A DNA stretch of 64,000 nt from Seison nebaliae. Taxonomy: Eukaryota; Rotifera; Pararotatoria; Seisonacea; Seisonidae. The notes below the pieces were generated by a model. The model saw only the letters and a program-made list of their open reading frames with translations, was not told the DNA's origin and made no database searches. Below, in pieces: positions 52,621 to 64,000 of this stretch; position 1 is the first letter of the stretch, and every line of letters begins with the position of its first letter. The translations under genes and the position numbers were made by a program. The stretch is taken from contig JALJEE010000692.1 in assembly GCA_023231475.1 (NCBI GenBank), positions 1 to 64,000 of the forward strand, in the 5' to 3' direction.

Positions 52621-53186
52621 TTCTTTAGTGGATTTATGGAAATAGTAGAAATAATTGGAATGGGATATGACACTGATGGGAAAAACAAATATAATTGATA
52701 TTATGTGGCTGGTTAGTTATAAAAGTGATGAAATTAGAAGAAATTTTATTATTAAGAACTTTTTAAATGAACGACATTTGTAAAAGATATAATATATCAA
52801 ATTGGGAGGAAGAAAGAGAAAAAAAACAGTTTTCACCTTCCTCTGCGTTATAGACATCTTCTAATGTAAAAACTACAGAATGATCTGATTTGTCTCTTCG
52901 TTCTTCCCAACTTGCCATCCACGATATATCAATTTGTCCCATAAAATATTAAAATTCCGCCAATCCATTAATTGGCACTGAACAATTCTAATAAAACAGA
53001 TTTCATTTTTGAACTATTGAAAATCTTGGCCCTACAATTTATAGATTCGACATTCCACTTTTCACATTTGTTCACATTGTACATGTTATGTTTCGGTCGG
53101 TGGTATTATAATAATTTCTAAGTGATTCATTGATTTGTTTTCGAGGATCTTAAATTATTTTTTTATTTGATTTAAATTGTGAAGAA
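52621..53186. other. Spacer upstream of the TOG gene
   Basis: The promoter of the CKAP5-like gene should lie here. On the - strand a frame at about 52945-52835 reads MGQIDISWMASWEERRDKSD and ends at a GT donor after NAEE. It might be a first exon of the TOG gene, but its phase does not match the best acceptor upstream of 52620, so I do not join it. Confidence 0.35.
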
Positions 53187-54044
53187 ATGTATAATCAATT
53201 GTTCAATGATTTTCCATTTGTTCAACATTCCTTCGAAACTAGTTCATCAGACGAAGAACAAGATAATAAAATGAACAAAACTATTGAATGTGTGCCAACA
53301 ACTACAGCGACACCCAAACGAAATGTTGATATATTGTTGGAACCAAATATCTTTATTGGAGCAATTGCAGGATAATTCATTCGTTATTAAAATGATCTGT
53401 TGTGGAATTATGAACAATTGCTATTATTTGATGATGGAAAATGGAATTTGTGATATCGTAGTAAGGAAATAGATTTTAAAGATTACCATTTGGTCAAACA
53501 ATCGATATATCGACAGATGATAACTGCTTTGGAAGCCATTCATAATTTGCATATTGTTCATTGTGTTATTAAATTACAAAATTTTGTTGTAGGAAGAAAC
53601 AATCGACTTCTCCTCATCAATTTTGGAGATGCGAAAATCGGAAAAAGAGTCGAGGAAAAATATGTCTGGGAGAATAATGGTCAAGTTGGAACATTTGAGT
53701 TTATGGCACCGGAAATTTACCATCAATTCGATCCACCAACTGTTTACACACCTGCAGTAGATATTTGGGCTTCAGGTATCGTTCTTTACATATTGACATA
53801 TGCACAAGTTCCGTTTAATGAAGGGAATAATCGATTGAAAACATTCGAAAAGTTGTCGGAAGGACGTTTACCACTTCCAGATATGTTACCTCAAAATCTC
53901 CCTGATGAACCATTTTATGACAACATTGTCAATGTCATACGATGCGCTTGTTGCCCGTTACCTGAATACAGATTATCAGCCAATGATCTTCTCAAATCGA
54001 ATTATTTAGTTAATGCTCCTGTATTTTGTCCTCTTCAATTTTGA
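53187..54044 (+). pseudogene. TTK/MPS1-like protein kinase copy, decayed
   Basis: The C-lobe frame at 53490-54044 codes for YRQMITALEAIHNLHIVHCV, INFGDAKIG, QVGTFEFMAPEIYH, VDIWASGIVLYILTYAQVPF and a normal kinase end with YRLSANDLLKSNYL. QVGT-(x)3-MAPE and the TYAQVPF region fit the MPS1/TTK group. The catalytic loop has HCVIKLQNF in place of H-x-D-L-K-P-x-N, and the Mg loop has NFG in place of DFG, so both key aspartates are gone. The N-lobe is broken: a frame from 53187 stops at 53375 without a glycine loop, another frame carries NSFVIKMICCGIMNNCYYLM and MMENGICDIV, and a further shift is needed near 53470. There are no introns in a genome where most genes have them, so a retrocopy is likely. 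The 22-bp GT-AG gap near 53464 is too short for an intron. Confidence 0.72.
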
Positions 54045-54228
54045 GAGCATCATATTCTTCATTATATCATTTCTTCTTTAAATTCTACTCATTTTTTATT
54101 CGTTATAATCTCTTTTATTTTCTGCAACAATCAACATCTGTAAATCTCTAATTGGATGATTTTGATTATTTATTATATGATAATAAAAAAGACATGGAAA
54201 AAAAATTTTTTTTTTTTCAATTTTTGAC

Positions 54229-55500
54229 ATGTCTCATATTCAAAATAATAATGACAACGAAGAAGAGAAGGTGGACGATAGAGGTCTGGATCATGATTCA
54301 CCTACAATTGACAGCTCACAGACAATGATTGACGCTCTCAAGACTTTGGAAACCGGGTCAACCTCGGAGTCCAGCAACAAGAAGAACGTGAAACGTAGAA
54401 GAACGAAATCGACGATCCCAAGGAGCAATAGCCATGGCAGTACCGATAACTAATGTTAACGTAACTGGGTCTCCGGCAATAACCCAAACAACCAACGAGG
54501 CAATTGGTGAAACGAATTAGCAACGAACAAATCATGGCACCATTGCAGGCAACTGTCTCCTCATTTACGTATCTGAACGATTTCTCGAGTAAGTCTCTAT
54601 CGATCTTGGAAGAGATCGCGTCTTCATTAAAGACCGTCATCGCCAATCAAATGAAAATCTAATTATTTGAAGGACTCATCAACCAATGATAGAACTGCTG
54701 TTTCTTACCGGTCGAGTCTCGGTCGCATTTCGACTCTACACAACATGTCACCACGTATCACAAACAAAGAGAAGATCGTCAGTTCTCGACAAGACAAGAC
54801 GATGGTGTCTGCGAATCTGGCGAACATTCTATCGACTTATCTAACCAAATCTGCTCCCAAAAAACGTAAACGATCTTCCGTTACGGTGAAAACGAAAAAC
54901 CATGTGGTTGTCGAAGACCTACCCCATCATTCTGACATAATAACAATCATTCTTCCTCGCATTCTTTTTCGAAAGAGGATTCTCCTCCATATCGTATCAT
55001 CTATTTTCTTTCTTTTAACACACATGGCTCCACGAATCTTAGATCCTGCGTGCCTTTTTTCTCCGACCACTTCACTCTCTTGAGAGTATAGTTTTTTGCT
55101 CACATCGTTCATTTCTGTCAATGGGTCGGGCTTACAACCGGCTCATTAGGAGGATAATTTGCTGTTTCCATAGATGCAATCGTTCGCTACTTTTCGCCAC
55201 TGTCGGGCTACTTCCATTTCCAATTCTCTTTTGTTGTCGAGTCCTCTCTCTTATGGGCAAAACTTCCGACAACGAATTCCACTCATCATATATTTCGAAC
55301 ACATACTACTTTCGTTCTAACTCCATCTTTTCTGGATTATCTCACAATATTCATCTCGATGACTTTAAACAATCGATGTCAGATGCCAATAGATCGAGTA
55401 TCTCTTGCAGAGTTACAACACTTAATCGATGTCGGATACGATAAAAAATTCTTCTTTATCCCGGGGGAATTTTAATAAATAAGTAATAATAATAATAAAA
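54229..55500 (+). mobile_element. Non-LTR retroelement copy 2, internally deleted
   Basis: The 5' part (54229 to about 54930) codes in shifting frames for a basic, Ser/Thr-rich ORF1-like protein (KKNVKRRRTKSTIPRSNSHG, SAPKKRKRSSVTVKTK). At about 54960-55080 a +1 frame reads RIIYFLSFNTHGSTNLRSCV, the start of an AP-type endonuclease (the FNTHG pattern). At about 55075 it jumps straight into sequence matching 48316 onward of copy 1: the end of the RT region (AYNRLIRRIICCFHRCNRSL) and the 3' end with the TAA-rich tail. So the copy keeps both ends but has lost most of the endonuclease and the RT core. It cannot move by itself. Confidence 0.75.
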
Positions 55501-56019
55501 AAAATTGTTAAATTCAAAGATTTATTTTTATGTCAATTTTACTTACAATCAAATTATTTTTGTCGCTTCTTACAAAGAAAGCCGTTTCTTTTGTCCTAGA
55601 TATAGGGATGTATTCAGTGTATCATAAATTTGCAATAAAAATTGTTTGTTTCAGATTTTTAAGCTGGTATTGAAATTAATTAATCGAAGGTTTCTTGCTA
55701 ATATCATGAAACTACAATAGTTAAGAATGATCATTGTAATATAATAGCATTGTTAGTAAAATCAATGTTAAGGACCGTACCTAAAAATAATTTTCAAGGA
55801 ATAATTAATTATATCAACTTTATATTAAGCAAAATTGATTGATAATTAATACAAAAGTCAAATAAAACCAAGAATAAAAACATATGTATAAAGTTAATTT
55901 AGAATTTATGAATGACTATTTCCAAATTCATTTGTCAAATATTTAATAGAAGAAAAGGCGAAAAAGATTAATTAAAAGTTATAAGAAATTTCTTAAGGAA
56001 AAATTGATTGATGAGATGA
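55501..56019. other. Non-coding stretch after retroelement copy 2
   Basis: AT-rich DNA without a recognisable gene lies before the 3' end of eIF3g. The first 25 or so bases still resemble the sequence after the tail of copy 1. Confidence 0.5.
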
Positions 56020-56763
56020 TTATCTTTTTTCATTCTTCAGATATCTTGGTGACCATTCGATATGTATGATCAGATTCTTCACACGGAAATTACTATAAAC
56101 GCTAATGGCTTTTTCTGCATCCTCTTTGGTACGAAAAGTGACGAAACCATATCCTCGACCAATTTTTGTAACACGATCTTGAACAACATAAGCACTTGAA
56201 GGACCTGAATCGAAGATGGATCGATCGAAAATATTCTTTAATTCCTCTTTTGTCATATCGAGAGGAATATTTGTTACTTTAATCGTATTTTCTGTTGTCT
56301 GATTTTTCGTTGAATTACCTGGCGCCATGTCACGATGAGCGACTTTACTGGGAACATAAACATCGCTACCACGCTTCTCATCTGTCTCGTCTTCTGGCAT
56401 TGCCAATGTACATTGTTTTGTGTAATGATTATCATTACAAATTCGACATCTAATTTTCTCCGGTTGACTGGAAACTGGTACATCTTGTTTTAGTGGAACG
56501 TGCGTCATTTCCATATTAACATCTTCGGTAGCAGAAACTTTTCCTGCCGTTTCCGTTTTTTTTGCATCACCAAATTTAGGCCATTTTCTCCTGTCAGCAA
56601 TCGGCTTCACGACAAGTTCTTTCGTCCGTTTTATAACTGTCGTCAATTTTAACTTCCGACTGTCTTTAACAATCTTTGCTGTTCGAATATACGTGTCTGT
56701 CTTATCATCATAAGTCTCTTTGACCAATGATGGATCTTTCAAAAATTCCGTCCAATCAACCAT
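56020..56763 (-). CDS. eIF3g: Eukaryotic translation initiation factor 3 subunit G
   Basis: This intronless gene codes for 247 residues, shorter than the usual 270-320. eIF3g is an RNA-binding subunit of eIF3 that takes part in scanning on the 40S ribosome. The N-terminus has WTEFLKDPSLVKETYDDKTD and the family's KRTKELVVKPIADRRKWPKFGDA. A zinc-knuckle-like Cys motif follows (CRICNDNHYTKQCTLAMPED), then YVPSKVAHRDM. The C-terminal RRM runs from about residue 160 to 240, with RNP2 IKVTNIPLDM and RNP1 GRGYGFVTF, and ends in HIEWSPRYLKNEKR. The start is the first ATG in the frame and matches the family's start. Confidence 0.93.
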   Translation of the reverse strand: MVDWTEFLKDPSLVKETYDDKTDTYIRTAKIVKDSRKLKLTTVIKRTKELVVKPIADRRKWPKFGDAKKTETAGKVSATEDVNMEMTHVPLKQDVPVSSQPEKIRCRICNDNHYTKQCTLAMPEDETDEKRGSDVYVPSKVAHRDMAPGNSTKNQTTENTIKVTNIPLDMTKEELKNIFDRSIFDSGPSSAYVVQDRVTKIGRGYGFVTFRTKEDAEKAISVYSNFRVKNLIIHIEWSPRYLKNEKR

Positions 56764-56925
56764 TTTATACTTTTGTTGTTAAAGAATTAAATAAATGAAA
56801 TGCTAAAACTTTAAAATAAAGTGGTAATAAAAGGTCGTTTGAAAATATAATTTTGTTTCTTTTTTTGTTAGAATAGATTTTTAGGGAATTAGAAAGTTGT
56901 TTTGCATTCGTCGATACATTTGTGC

Positions 56926-57572
56926 TTAACGACTATCAGTTGATGTAGCTTCAAAATTTGAGGGATGTTTCGAGTCTCGCACTAATACAGTGCAAATAAT
57001 TGCGGCGAATAACAATGTGAAAATTGCCATAACAAGCAGAGGAACATCGATCACATGTTTTCTCCGATCGGCCATTATCAATACTGATTTGCGAATGACG
57101 GGAAGTGGTTTAGCTCGTGCATCTGGAAATCGACCATAATCTAAATTGAACAATTCATTTATTGTACTATGTCTCTGGTATCGACAAAGAGGAGGTCGTG
57201 CAGTATTGCAATAATATTGTACGACTATTTCTTTTTTGCTACGAATAATTGGACATTTACTAATTCCACATTCACGTCCTGAAAAATTGTGAGATATTCG
57301 TTTAGTAATGATAATGAATTCTAACTAAATTCTGTATTGATAATGCCACCTTTAGTGATACATTCTACTGAACTAATTAATTTTCATAATATCAATTAAA
57401 CAATAACAATTAACGTTTGAAGGTTTAATTTGAAATTCAAGAAATCTAAACATTCCGTCGCTACTTGTCCATAAACATAAGTATCAAATTCTAAATAAGT
57501 TATCTCCTTTCCCGTCGTCATAACAACACAAATTACTATGAGAAAATAGAAAACTTTTTCATTTTTTCTCAT
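56926..57572 (-). CDS. Small type I membrane protein, unrecognised
   Basis: Three exons (57572-57415, 57372-57326 and 57278-56926) join in consistent phases through introns of 42 and 47 bp to give 185 residues. Residues 1-21 are a signal peptide (KVFYFLIVICVVMTTG). The ectodomain of about 100 residues has seven or so cysteines (VATECLDF, SVECITKG, ECGISKCPIIR, YYCNTARPPLCRYQ). It is followed by HSTINELFNLDYGRFPDARA, one membrane helix (VPLLVMAIFTLLFAAIICTVL) and a short tail ending EATSTDSR. A basic stretch (MADRRKH) lies just before the helix, which could instead favour the opposite orientation. The family was not recognised. It sits between eIF3g and the Ig-domain gene on the same strand. 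Confidence 0.62.
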
Positions 57573-58286
57573 TTTCTGTTCATTACAATTTCTTACTCTA
57601 TTTCATATGAGAGATTAAATATATTTTAATTAACTAAAATTCAAATCAGAAACGTATATGGGATTTTTTGTATTAATTAATCATTCATGATTTCAATGAT
57701 GAGAATTGATAAATTTTATTTTTGAAAAAGAAAACGAAAAAAGTTTTATGTCTTCTTCAAGAGAAAGTTTTTATACCAAAAAAATGATTGAGGTAATTGT
57801 ATATAATACATAAATATTCACAAAATAACAAAAGGTTAAAAATGAAATTGAAAAAAAATGTCAAAAAATCGAAAGAACAAAATTGTGTGAAAAGGTGAGG
57901 AAGAGGTGAAATATGGGAATGAAATTATATTTTCTTTAAATATTCTAAAATCAGAAATATAATTGGAGATCAGTAGAAATTTATATTTTTCTGGATTTTT
58001 TTTATAACTTAAACTATTTATCGGAACCGATTTTATTCATTTAAAATCGCACAACGACATGGAATTTTTTTAGGTACTATTTTATTCAATTTGGTGTTTC
58101 ATTCAATTTGAAAAGTCGAAGGAGAAGTGACGGAAAACGATGATGAATAAAGTTGATCTACGTGCTGCTTTTGTATGGTTGTCGATGAATTGGAACAATT
58201 GGATAATTCTTCTTGATATTTCTTGTAAATATTAAACGTCGTAATGTGTATGTTAAGTGTTGACGGAAGCTTTTGATAATATATAA
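57573..58286. other. Spacer between two membrane-protein genes
   Basis: No gene was recognised. It should hold the promoter of the 57.5-kb gene and the 3' end of the Ig-domain gene. Confidence 0.45.
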
Positions 58287-59952
58287 CTAGAAATTCATTA
58301 AAAGTCTTCTTATCGTCAATATGACCAATAGAAAGGTTATCATATGTGTCAAAGATATTGATGATATTCCATCACCACTATTAATAATTCGACTTCCTCT
58401 TAAATAATTTTTCGAAGCATCATCTTCCATGAAATTTTTCCGTTCTCCATCTAAAAGATATCGAAAAGTTAAATTAGTTATTTATTTTAGTTATTATACT
58501 AAATAAAGACCTTGTGTAAATATCGTAATAATTTCTTCCAATGTCGATACATCATTGGTAATACTGATTTTAATATCACGTGCTTCGTTCAATTTTTTTA
58601 TAGTTAAAATAGCTTTATATCGATCATTCTCTAAATTCTATTAGAAAATACAAAGTATATACAAAGTAAATTAGACTAAATGATAAAATTAAAAATTTAA
58701 CTTGTAGCACGGTAGAATATTCATTTCTAGCATCATTGGCATTTAATAATATGTCATCAATATTCCATTGAATTATCGGTTTAGTATTGCTCTCAAATAT
58801 ACATTCCACGGGCAAATCTTCACTACCCTTTGTGGCCCAAACAGGATCGCATTTCACAACTTTAGGGGAACCTTATTAGAAGTTATTATGAAAATAGAGA
58901 AAATGAACTACGAACTTAATACTTGAATTAATCTTGAGGAGCTGATATACGTCTCTCCATCTACTGAAGCACGACATGTCATTATCTTGTTGTGATATGA
59001 TCGATCAGCGATAAATGTTTCTGGTTTCGATTTGATGACTTTGGTAAAAAGTTGAATGTGTAAAGGTCCTTGTCCCTCCGTCACAAAATTTTCAAATCCA
59101 TTATTAAAATATTTCATGACATCAGTATTGCCGATGGTCATTCTGAAGGAGATAAATTGAAATTTCAATGAACATTTCAATAGTTGAATTCTAACTGGAA
59201 TTGTGGACGAGGATAAACATCTCGGACAGAACAATTCGTTTTCATTTCTTTTCCTTCTATTAATTTCACGACGGTGTTTGTGGCGTTCGTTTCGATAAAT
59301 TGATTTTCAAACGTCAATTCAACTGATTGAATTGGAACTGATAAAATAGAAAGAAAATTATGCTTGATTTTGTTTTAAAAAAAGTTTCACACAAACTTAT
59401 TACAACAATCAATTTTTTTTGTCGAGAATTTTCATCACCACCGAAAATTTCACAAGCATACCATCCAGCATCCTCAGCTCGAACATCTGTTAATTAAGAA
59501 GAATTCAATTTAATTAATAAGTGAAATTCAAAAACTTTTTATTATCAGTATTTGATTGAACGCTTTTTCATAAAACTCTTCTCTTATATCAAATCTTCCG
59601 GTACTTTCGAAAGGCTCGAGAATTTTCTTCCCCCGATTAATATCAGTCACTTCTTCAGCTATTAATGAAATAATTTAATATAAAGAATTGATAATAATAA
59701 AAGAGTTTAACCTTTATTTCCTGGAAAATATTTTCTCCAAACTAATGCTTTGCCAAATTCTGGATTCTCATAAATACATTCCAATTCAGTTTCATCACCT
59801 TGACTCAATAGAACTTTATCACCACCAGGTCGAACTATCAATGTATTTGCTGTAACACCGGCCATAGGTGGAATAAATTCAGCATTCTCAACATCATCGG
59901 ACAATGTTGTGGCAACGGTGCAGAATAAGATGAAGAATGAAAGAAAATTCAT
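58287..59952 (-). CDS. Immunoglobulin-domain cell-surface protein
   Basis: Exon 1 (59952-59712) codes for a signal peptide (LSFFILFCTVATTLS) and the first half of an Ig domain with DETELECIYENP. It joins in phase 1 to AEEVTDINRGKKIL. A later exon near 59485-59400 has RAEDAGWYACEIFGGDENS, the D-x-G-x-Y-x-C end of that domain. A second domain follows (VKLIEGKEMKTNCSVRDVYP, then YHNKIMTCRASVDGETYISS) and a third begins at KCDPVWATKGSEDLPVECIF. The last exon (58451-58287) reads DGERKNFMEDDASKNYLRGS, then a hydrophobic end after SGDG (ITFLLVILTIRRLLMNF). The end suits either a GPI signal or a short membrane anchor. Exon limits in the middle are approximate. Adhesion or axon-guidance roles are usual for such proteins; the orthologue was not recognised. 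Confidence 0.72.
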
Positions 59953-62900
59953 CTGGAAGGAATGAAGTTGACGAAATAATAATAGTTCGTGAATGAAATG
60001 TAGAAATAGTAAATGATGATGATGATTGAAACGTACAGAAGTTAGTTAGCAATAACAAATAGAAACGAAAAGAAGGTCATCGAATAGGATAGAAAATAAA
60101 AACGAAAAAAGAACACAAAGAAATATCGTAAAGTAAAATACCAATAAAGAAATCGATATTGATTCTCGTCGACGTTATATAGTTTAGGACGAAAGTAATC
60201 GAAAGAATGTCATTTCATGTCAATGATGATTGAATTGTGGAGGGATGAATACATAGGAAAAGAATGGTTACATGTTCATAAAATAATCAAGTTCAACCAA
60301 ATACACAGAAAGTCGGGTTAGCTGGCATAAAAAAAGAAAAGCGAATTTTAATTAGGAGTGAAGGTCCTAACTACCACGACTACCTCATATATTCTCCAAC
60401 TTGCGTAATATTAACAAGTATTTTAGTTTTATGTTTTGATAAAAAGACATCTGAAAAAATGAATGAAAAATTGATTGGAAGATATAAAGGAGATTTTATG
60501 GTCTTTTCATTTATTGAACACAATTGACATAGATGGCAATGTTATGTAAATGGATAATATATGCTAAGCGATGATATCATATTATGGATGGTAGAATTGA
60601 TTCATCGTGTTTTTATAGATGATTCCGATAAACATTAATAGAGGAAGATAAATTCATGAATGAGAATTTGAATAGAAGAGATTCAATTCGAATAGAATAG
60701 GAAGAGCAGAGAGATCGAATGGAAAAAGGAAGGAAAGTTATTTGATTGAATGGGTGATGAGATGAGAGAGTAAAGGTGAAGTTGAGTAACGTGTAAATGG
60801 AATATCAGACTGAATCTACTTAATCTGTAGCGGAAGTAAATCACATTAATTAACTAATTTTGTAGTTATTCTTCTATTTGATAGACATGGAAATTACCTA
60901 CGTTTCGTCAAGTATTAAGGTTGCTTTCGGTAAGCAGCTCAAAATGACTTTCCGTATATGTAAATATTATTTGGAAGGGAGGAGAGGTAGGAGATTGGTG
61001 AACACGGATGAATACATCCAATCAACAAGTTAATCTTCTAAATAAATATGAGGAATTTAAATTCATTTCATTGAAATCCTGAAATATTTCATGAGATTAA
61101 CTTATTACGGAATTGGGAATAATATCGATGTGAAGGAGTCGAATATTCTCTTACAAACATTTGAGAATTGACTATATAGTCGACGAATTTAATCGTTGTT
61201 GGGAACTCTTTATTAGAAAAAAATAATTATCGTTTCGAAGAAGAAGAAACGAAGATCAACAACTGGGAATGGAATGCGGTTTGACATCATCACAACTTCT
61301 GAAACTAAACTTGTCATCGCAATGATTAAAATCGAATTAAACACAAGTCAGTTTCGTCTTACTGATGTTATCATACTTCGACATCTCTCCAAAAAGTTTG
61401 CTGTCGATTGTTTCTTCTGTAATTGATTTTGATGAGAACATTTCTAAACAATAAGTAGAAAAAGAATGAAAAGAAAGCATTCCTCCATTCCTTTCCGAAT
61501 ATATTCCACCACAAACGTCAATTGTGAGAAAGAAGGAAGACGCGAGAAACTAACGTAAAAATTATAATGATTATGTTCTTGTTGTTTGGTGAATAATAGC
61601 GTCACATCTACATAATCATCGGACGCACCGCTTTTACTCATCATCGATGTCACATGGGAATTTGAACAAGAATAATAATAAAAAGTAGAAAAAGAAACAT
61701 GAAAGTTTAGGATGTACTAAGAAAATTCTTTTGAAAGAAAATTATTTATCTCCGTTTTTTCTTCTGTAATCAATTCCATTTCATTTCCATCAGATTGACG
61801 TCTCCAATTTCAAGAAAATTGAATAGGTGTAATGACTGGAAATCATTTCATTAAAACAATCATTCGAGGTGGTTTATAAATTTGATAATGATTTTCGTTC
61901 GTTCAAACATCAATTTACAAAGCGAGTGAAAGAATAATGGAATTATTGAAGAATGCAAGAAAAGTGAAATCGAATGTTGTTATTATGAGAAGAAAAGGAA
62001 ATAAACTTTCTTTCTATTTGTTTTCGCATGAAGTTTCTAATTAGCGGAAATGAGTAGGAATAGTATTATTACAAATTCTACATTCGACTTAAACAAATAA
62101 ATAAATAATTTTTGCTTTTGATATCTTCATGCTCTTTTTTTATCTTCAATCCATTTCCTTTCTTATCCTTACTCTTTTTATTATTTAAATATGATTCGAT
62201 TTCAGTTACTGAAATTACTTTAACGAAATTCCTCTTCAATTATCGAAGGTTCGAAAGAAAATGTAAAAAAGAAATTCCTTCTTCATTTCATTGACTGGTA
62301 GGATGATGGAGAGGAAGAATGATGGATGAATAATAATCGGTAATTGTTCTTATGAGAAATTCGACATTTCATTCCGGAATGATTGGTAATGATTCGTATT
62401 GATTACAAATTAATCTGGAAGAACCTTGACCCAATCGAGAAGATAGAAGAAAGTGGCTACTATTTAGACGTAGAAACAGCTCGATTTGAACTGATTACTG
62501 TTAGTGATTGGTGATGATATTGAGAGGGAATGTCATTTAGAATGAGACTTCCGGGTCAATGATTTATCTTTTCTTTTTTGAAATTTGTTATTCAACCAAA
62601 AAAATCTTTATTTCCATCATCTTGTTTGAAGATGAGAATTTTCTTCGATTACATTTCATGGTTTCGATATGATGAGGAATGATAAGAAAATGAATATCTC
62701 TAATATCTGGAAGAAAACATATTGTAGGTCTTCCACATTCTGTTATGACGGGAATTAAGGAAACGGTTTGGGAGTAACGTATGTCATTCTTTGTCGTTGA
62801 TTCTTTCCAAAAACATCGACTCCATTTGCTGTAAGAAAGTGTATGGTATTTGAATGGTATTACTTATTGGAATAAGATAGAATGCTTACTATGTATGTGC

Positions 62901-64000
62901 ACAATATTAGCAGGAACGATTATTTCATCATTAATATTATTTAAATGAGTTATGGAAGAGAATAAAAGAAAGTAGAACAGAATGACACTTCCGTTCTTCA
63001 GTCTGATGTCTTCCCTCAAATATTTCTCCTAGTAACTTTCCCGTACAGCTCTACCACACTGATGATTCAATCAATATATTATGTCATTGCGAGAAAGAAA
63101 TGTGCAAAGGAAGTTGTAGTATTGAAAGAAATCAATGCTTGATGAAAGTTGATGGAAATAAATTGGAGAAAGATTCATTAATTTCCATTTCCTTCTCCTC
63201 ATTCACATAAATAATAAATAGAATATTCTTCTATTGCTTCTAAATAAAATTATTGAATGGCACAATTTAGCTGATATTGGATGACAGATAATGAATAACC
63301 GCAAGAATAAAACCAGTTCAATTCGTACTATCAATATAGATGAAAAAGTTGAACGAAGTAAATTTACACTTCCTTCTTCGGTCTCCTCTACATCTCAACG
63401 AAAAATGGATGATAGAATTCCTCCTAATGATAATGCATTTCTTATAAATATTAGCAATTTCATTTGCATACTATTTACTTTCAATATCGCGTCTTGGTCA
63501 ATCAAAAACCAGTTCATCGTTTTTCCAATTTGAGGTAGATCAATATATTGCATTTCCATCACCATTCCATACTAATATTATTTATTGAGAAAAGTAAACC
63601 GGAGATTTAATATTAGATAATTCTCCCATAAATTCAATTAAGGACAATGAACGAGTGAGATTCGGTATGAAAAAAGTGAATTAATCAATTTGTAAAGTAT
63701 TTCAATAGAAAACAGAAATAATGAAAGAAAATAGTGTACCATTATTTGTTTGTCTAAGGAACAACTGGACAATGGTCATTTCTATAAAATAGATGACATT
63801 ATCATGAAACGATCGATTGATAAGAATATAAAGTGAAAGAGATTATTATAGTATGAAGAATAAATGTATGACTATAAATTATGACAAATTAAAAAAAAAG
63901 TGGTAAAATTCTAGAATCTAGATGTTAATTCATTTTGGGAGGTGCTTCCCAATAACTTTTGTTTCATGTCGGAACTTCCGAGTTCTCTCATAGTCGCTGT
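59953..64000. other. Mostly non-coding region at the right end
   Basis: No convincing gene is seen. The 5' side of the Ig-domain gene faces it, so regulatory DNA is likely. A possible two-exon coding fragment lies at 61365-61653 on the - strand (see findings). An isolated + strand frame at 63291-63533 (80 codons, starting MNNRKNKTSSIRTI) has no recognisable domain. Confidence 0.45.

Noticed and set aside
53440-53500. A GT-AG intron joining the two kinase frames
   Set aside because: The gap would be only about 22 bp, far shorter than every other intron here (42 bp or more), and catalytic residues are lost anyway.
63291-63533. 80-codon frame starting MNNRKNKTSSIRTI
   Set aside because: There is no domain or splice partner; kept only as a remark in the right-end region.

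Overview
This is a window of nuclear DNA from an animal with a small, strongly AT-rich genome. Spliceosomal introns are very short (about 43-65 bp in the genes I could splice by hand) and use ordinary GT-AG sites. Genes are multi-exon, lie on both strands and are often less than 200 bp apart. The gene set is metazoan: HMG-CoA reductase with a membrane domain, Rho1, a GPR158-type orphan receptor, MED22, CHMP3, ANAPC2, a CKAP5/XMAP215-type TOG protein and eIF3g. Together with the compact AT-rich style this suggests an arthropod such as a mite or louse, but I cannot fix the taxon. A CFAP221-like motile-cilium gene at the left end argues against a lineage that has lost all motile axonemes.

Layout. 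0-9.3 kb: a tiny membrane ORF, a CFAP221-like gene (-), HMG-CoA reductase (+) and a small secreted leucine-rich-repeat protein (+). 9.3-18.2 kb: Rho1 (-), a small secreted EGF-domain protein (-) and a GPR158/179-like class C receptor (-), separated by non-coding DNA with microsatellites. 18.2-25.9 kb: no convincing gene. 25.9-33.2 kb: a dense housekeeping block with an unrecognised 509-residue protein (-), MED22 (-), CHMP3/VPS24 (+) and ANAPC2 (-). 33.2-45.4 kb: two large paralogous membrane proteins facing each other, with a single-pass Cys-rich membrane protein between them. 45.5-55.5 kb: a transposon-rich stretch around the CKAP5-like gene, holding two broken non-LTR retroelement copies, a decayed element of the 'HGERFHQD' family and a dead TTK/MPS1-like kinase copy. 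55.5-60 kb: eIF3g, a small type I membrane protein and an immunoglobulin-domain surface protein, all (-). 60-64 kb: mostly non-coding, with one weak spliced mini-ORF.

The most interesting part is 33.2-45.4 kb. The two proteins (1572 and 1496 residues by my splicing) have an N-terminal region resembling SLC7 cationic amino acid transporters (APC superfamily). They lack the family's glycine-rich TM1 substrate motif. Both have an inserted cytosolic CxC-X11-CxxC motif, a second membrane block and a long tail with a strongly conserved coiled coil. Their first two introns fall at matching places in the same phases, so they are an inverted duplication. They look like transporters remodelled into receptors, scaffolds or regulators, with the Cys-rich membrane protein as a possible partner.

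Coordinates of multi-exon genes are given as the full span. Splice sites worked out from the sequence are stated in the entries. All family assignments come from pattern recognition, without database searches.
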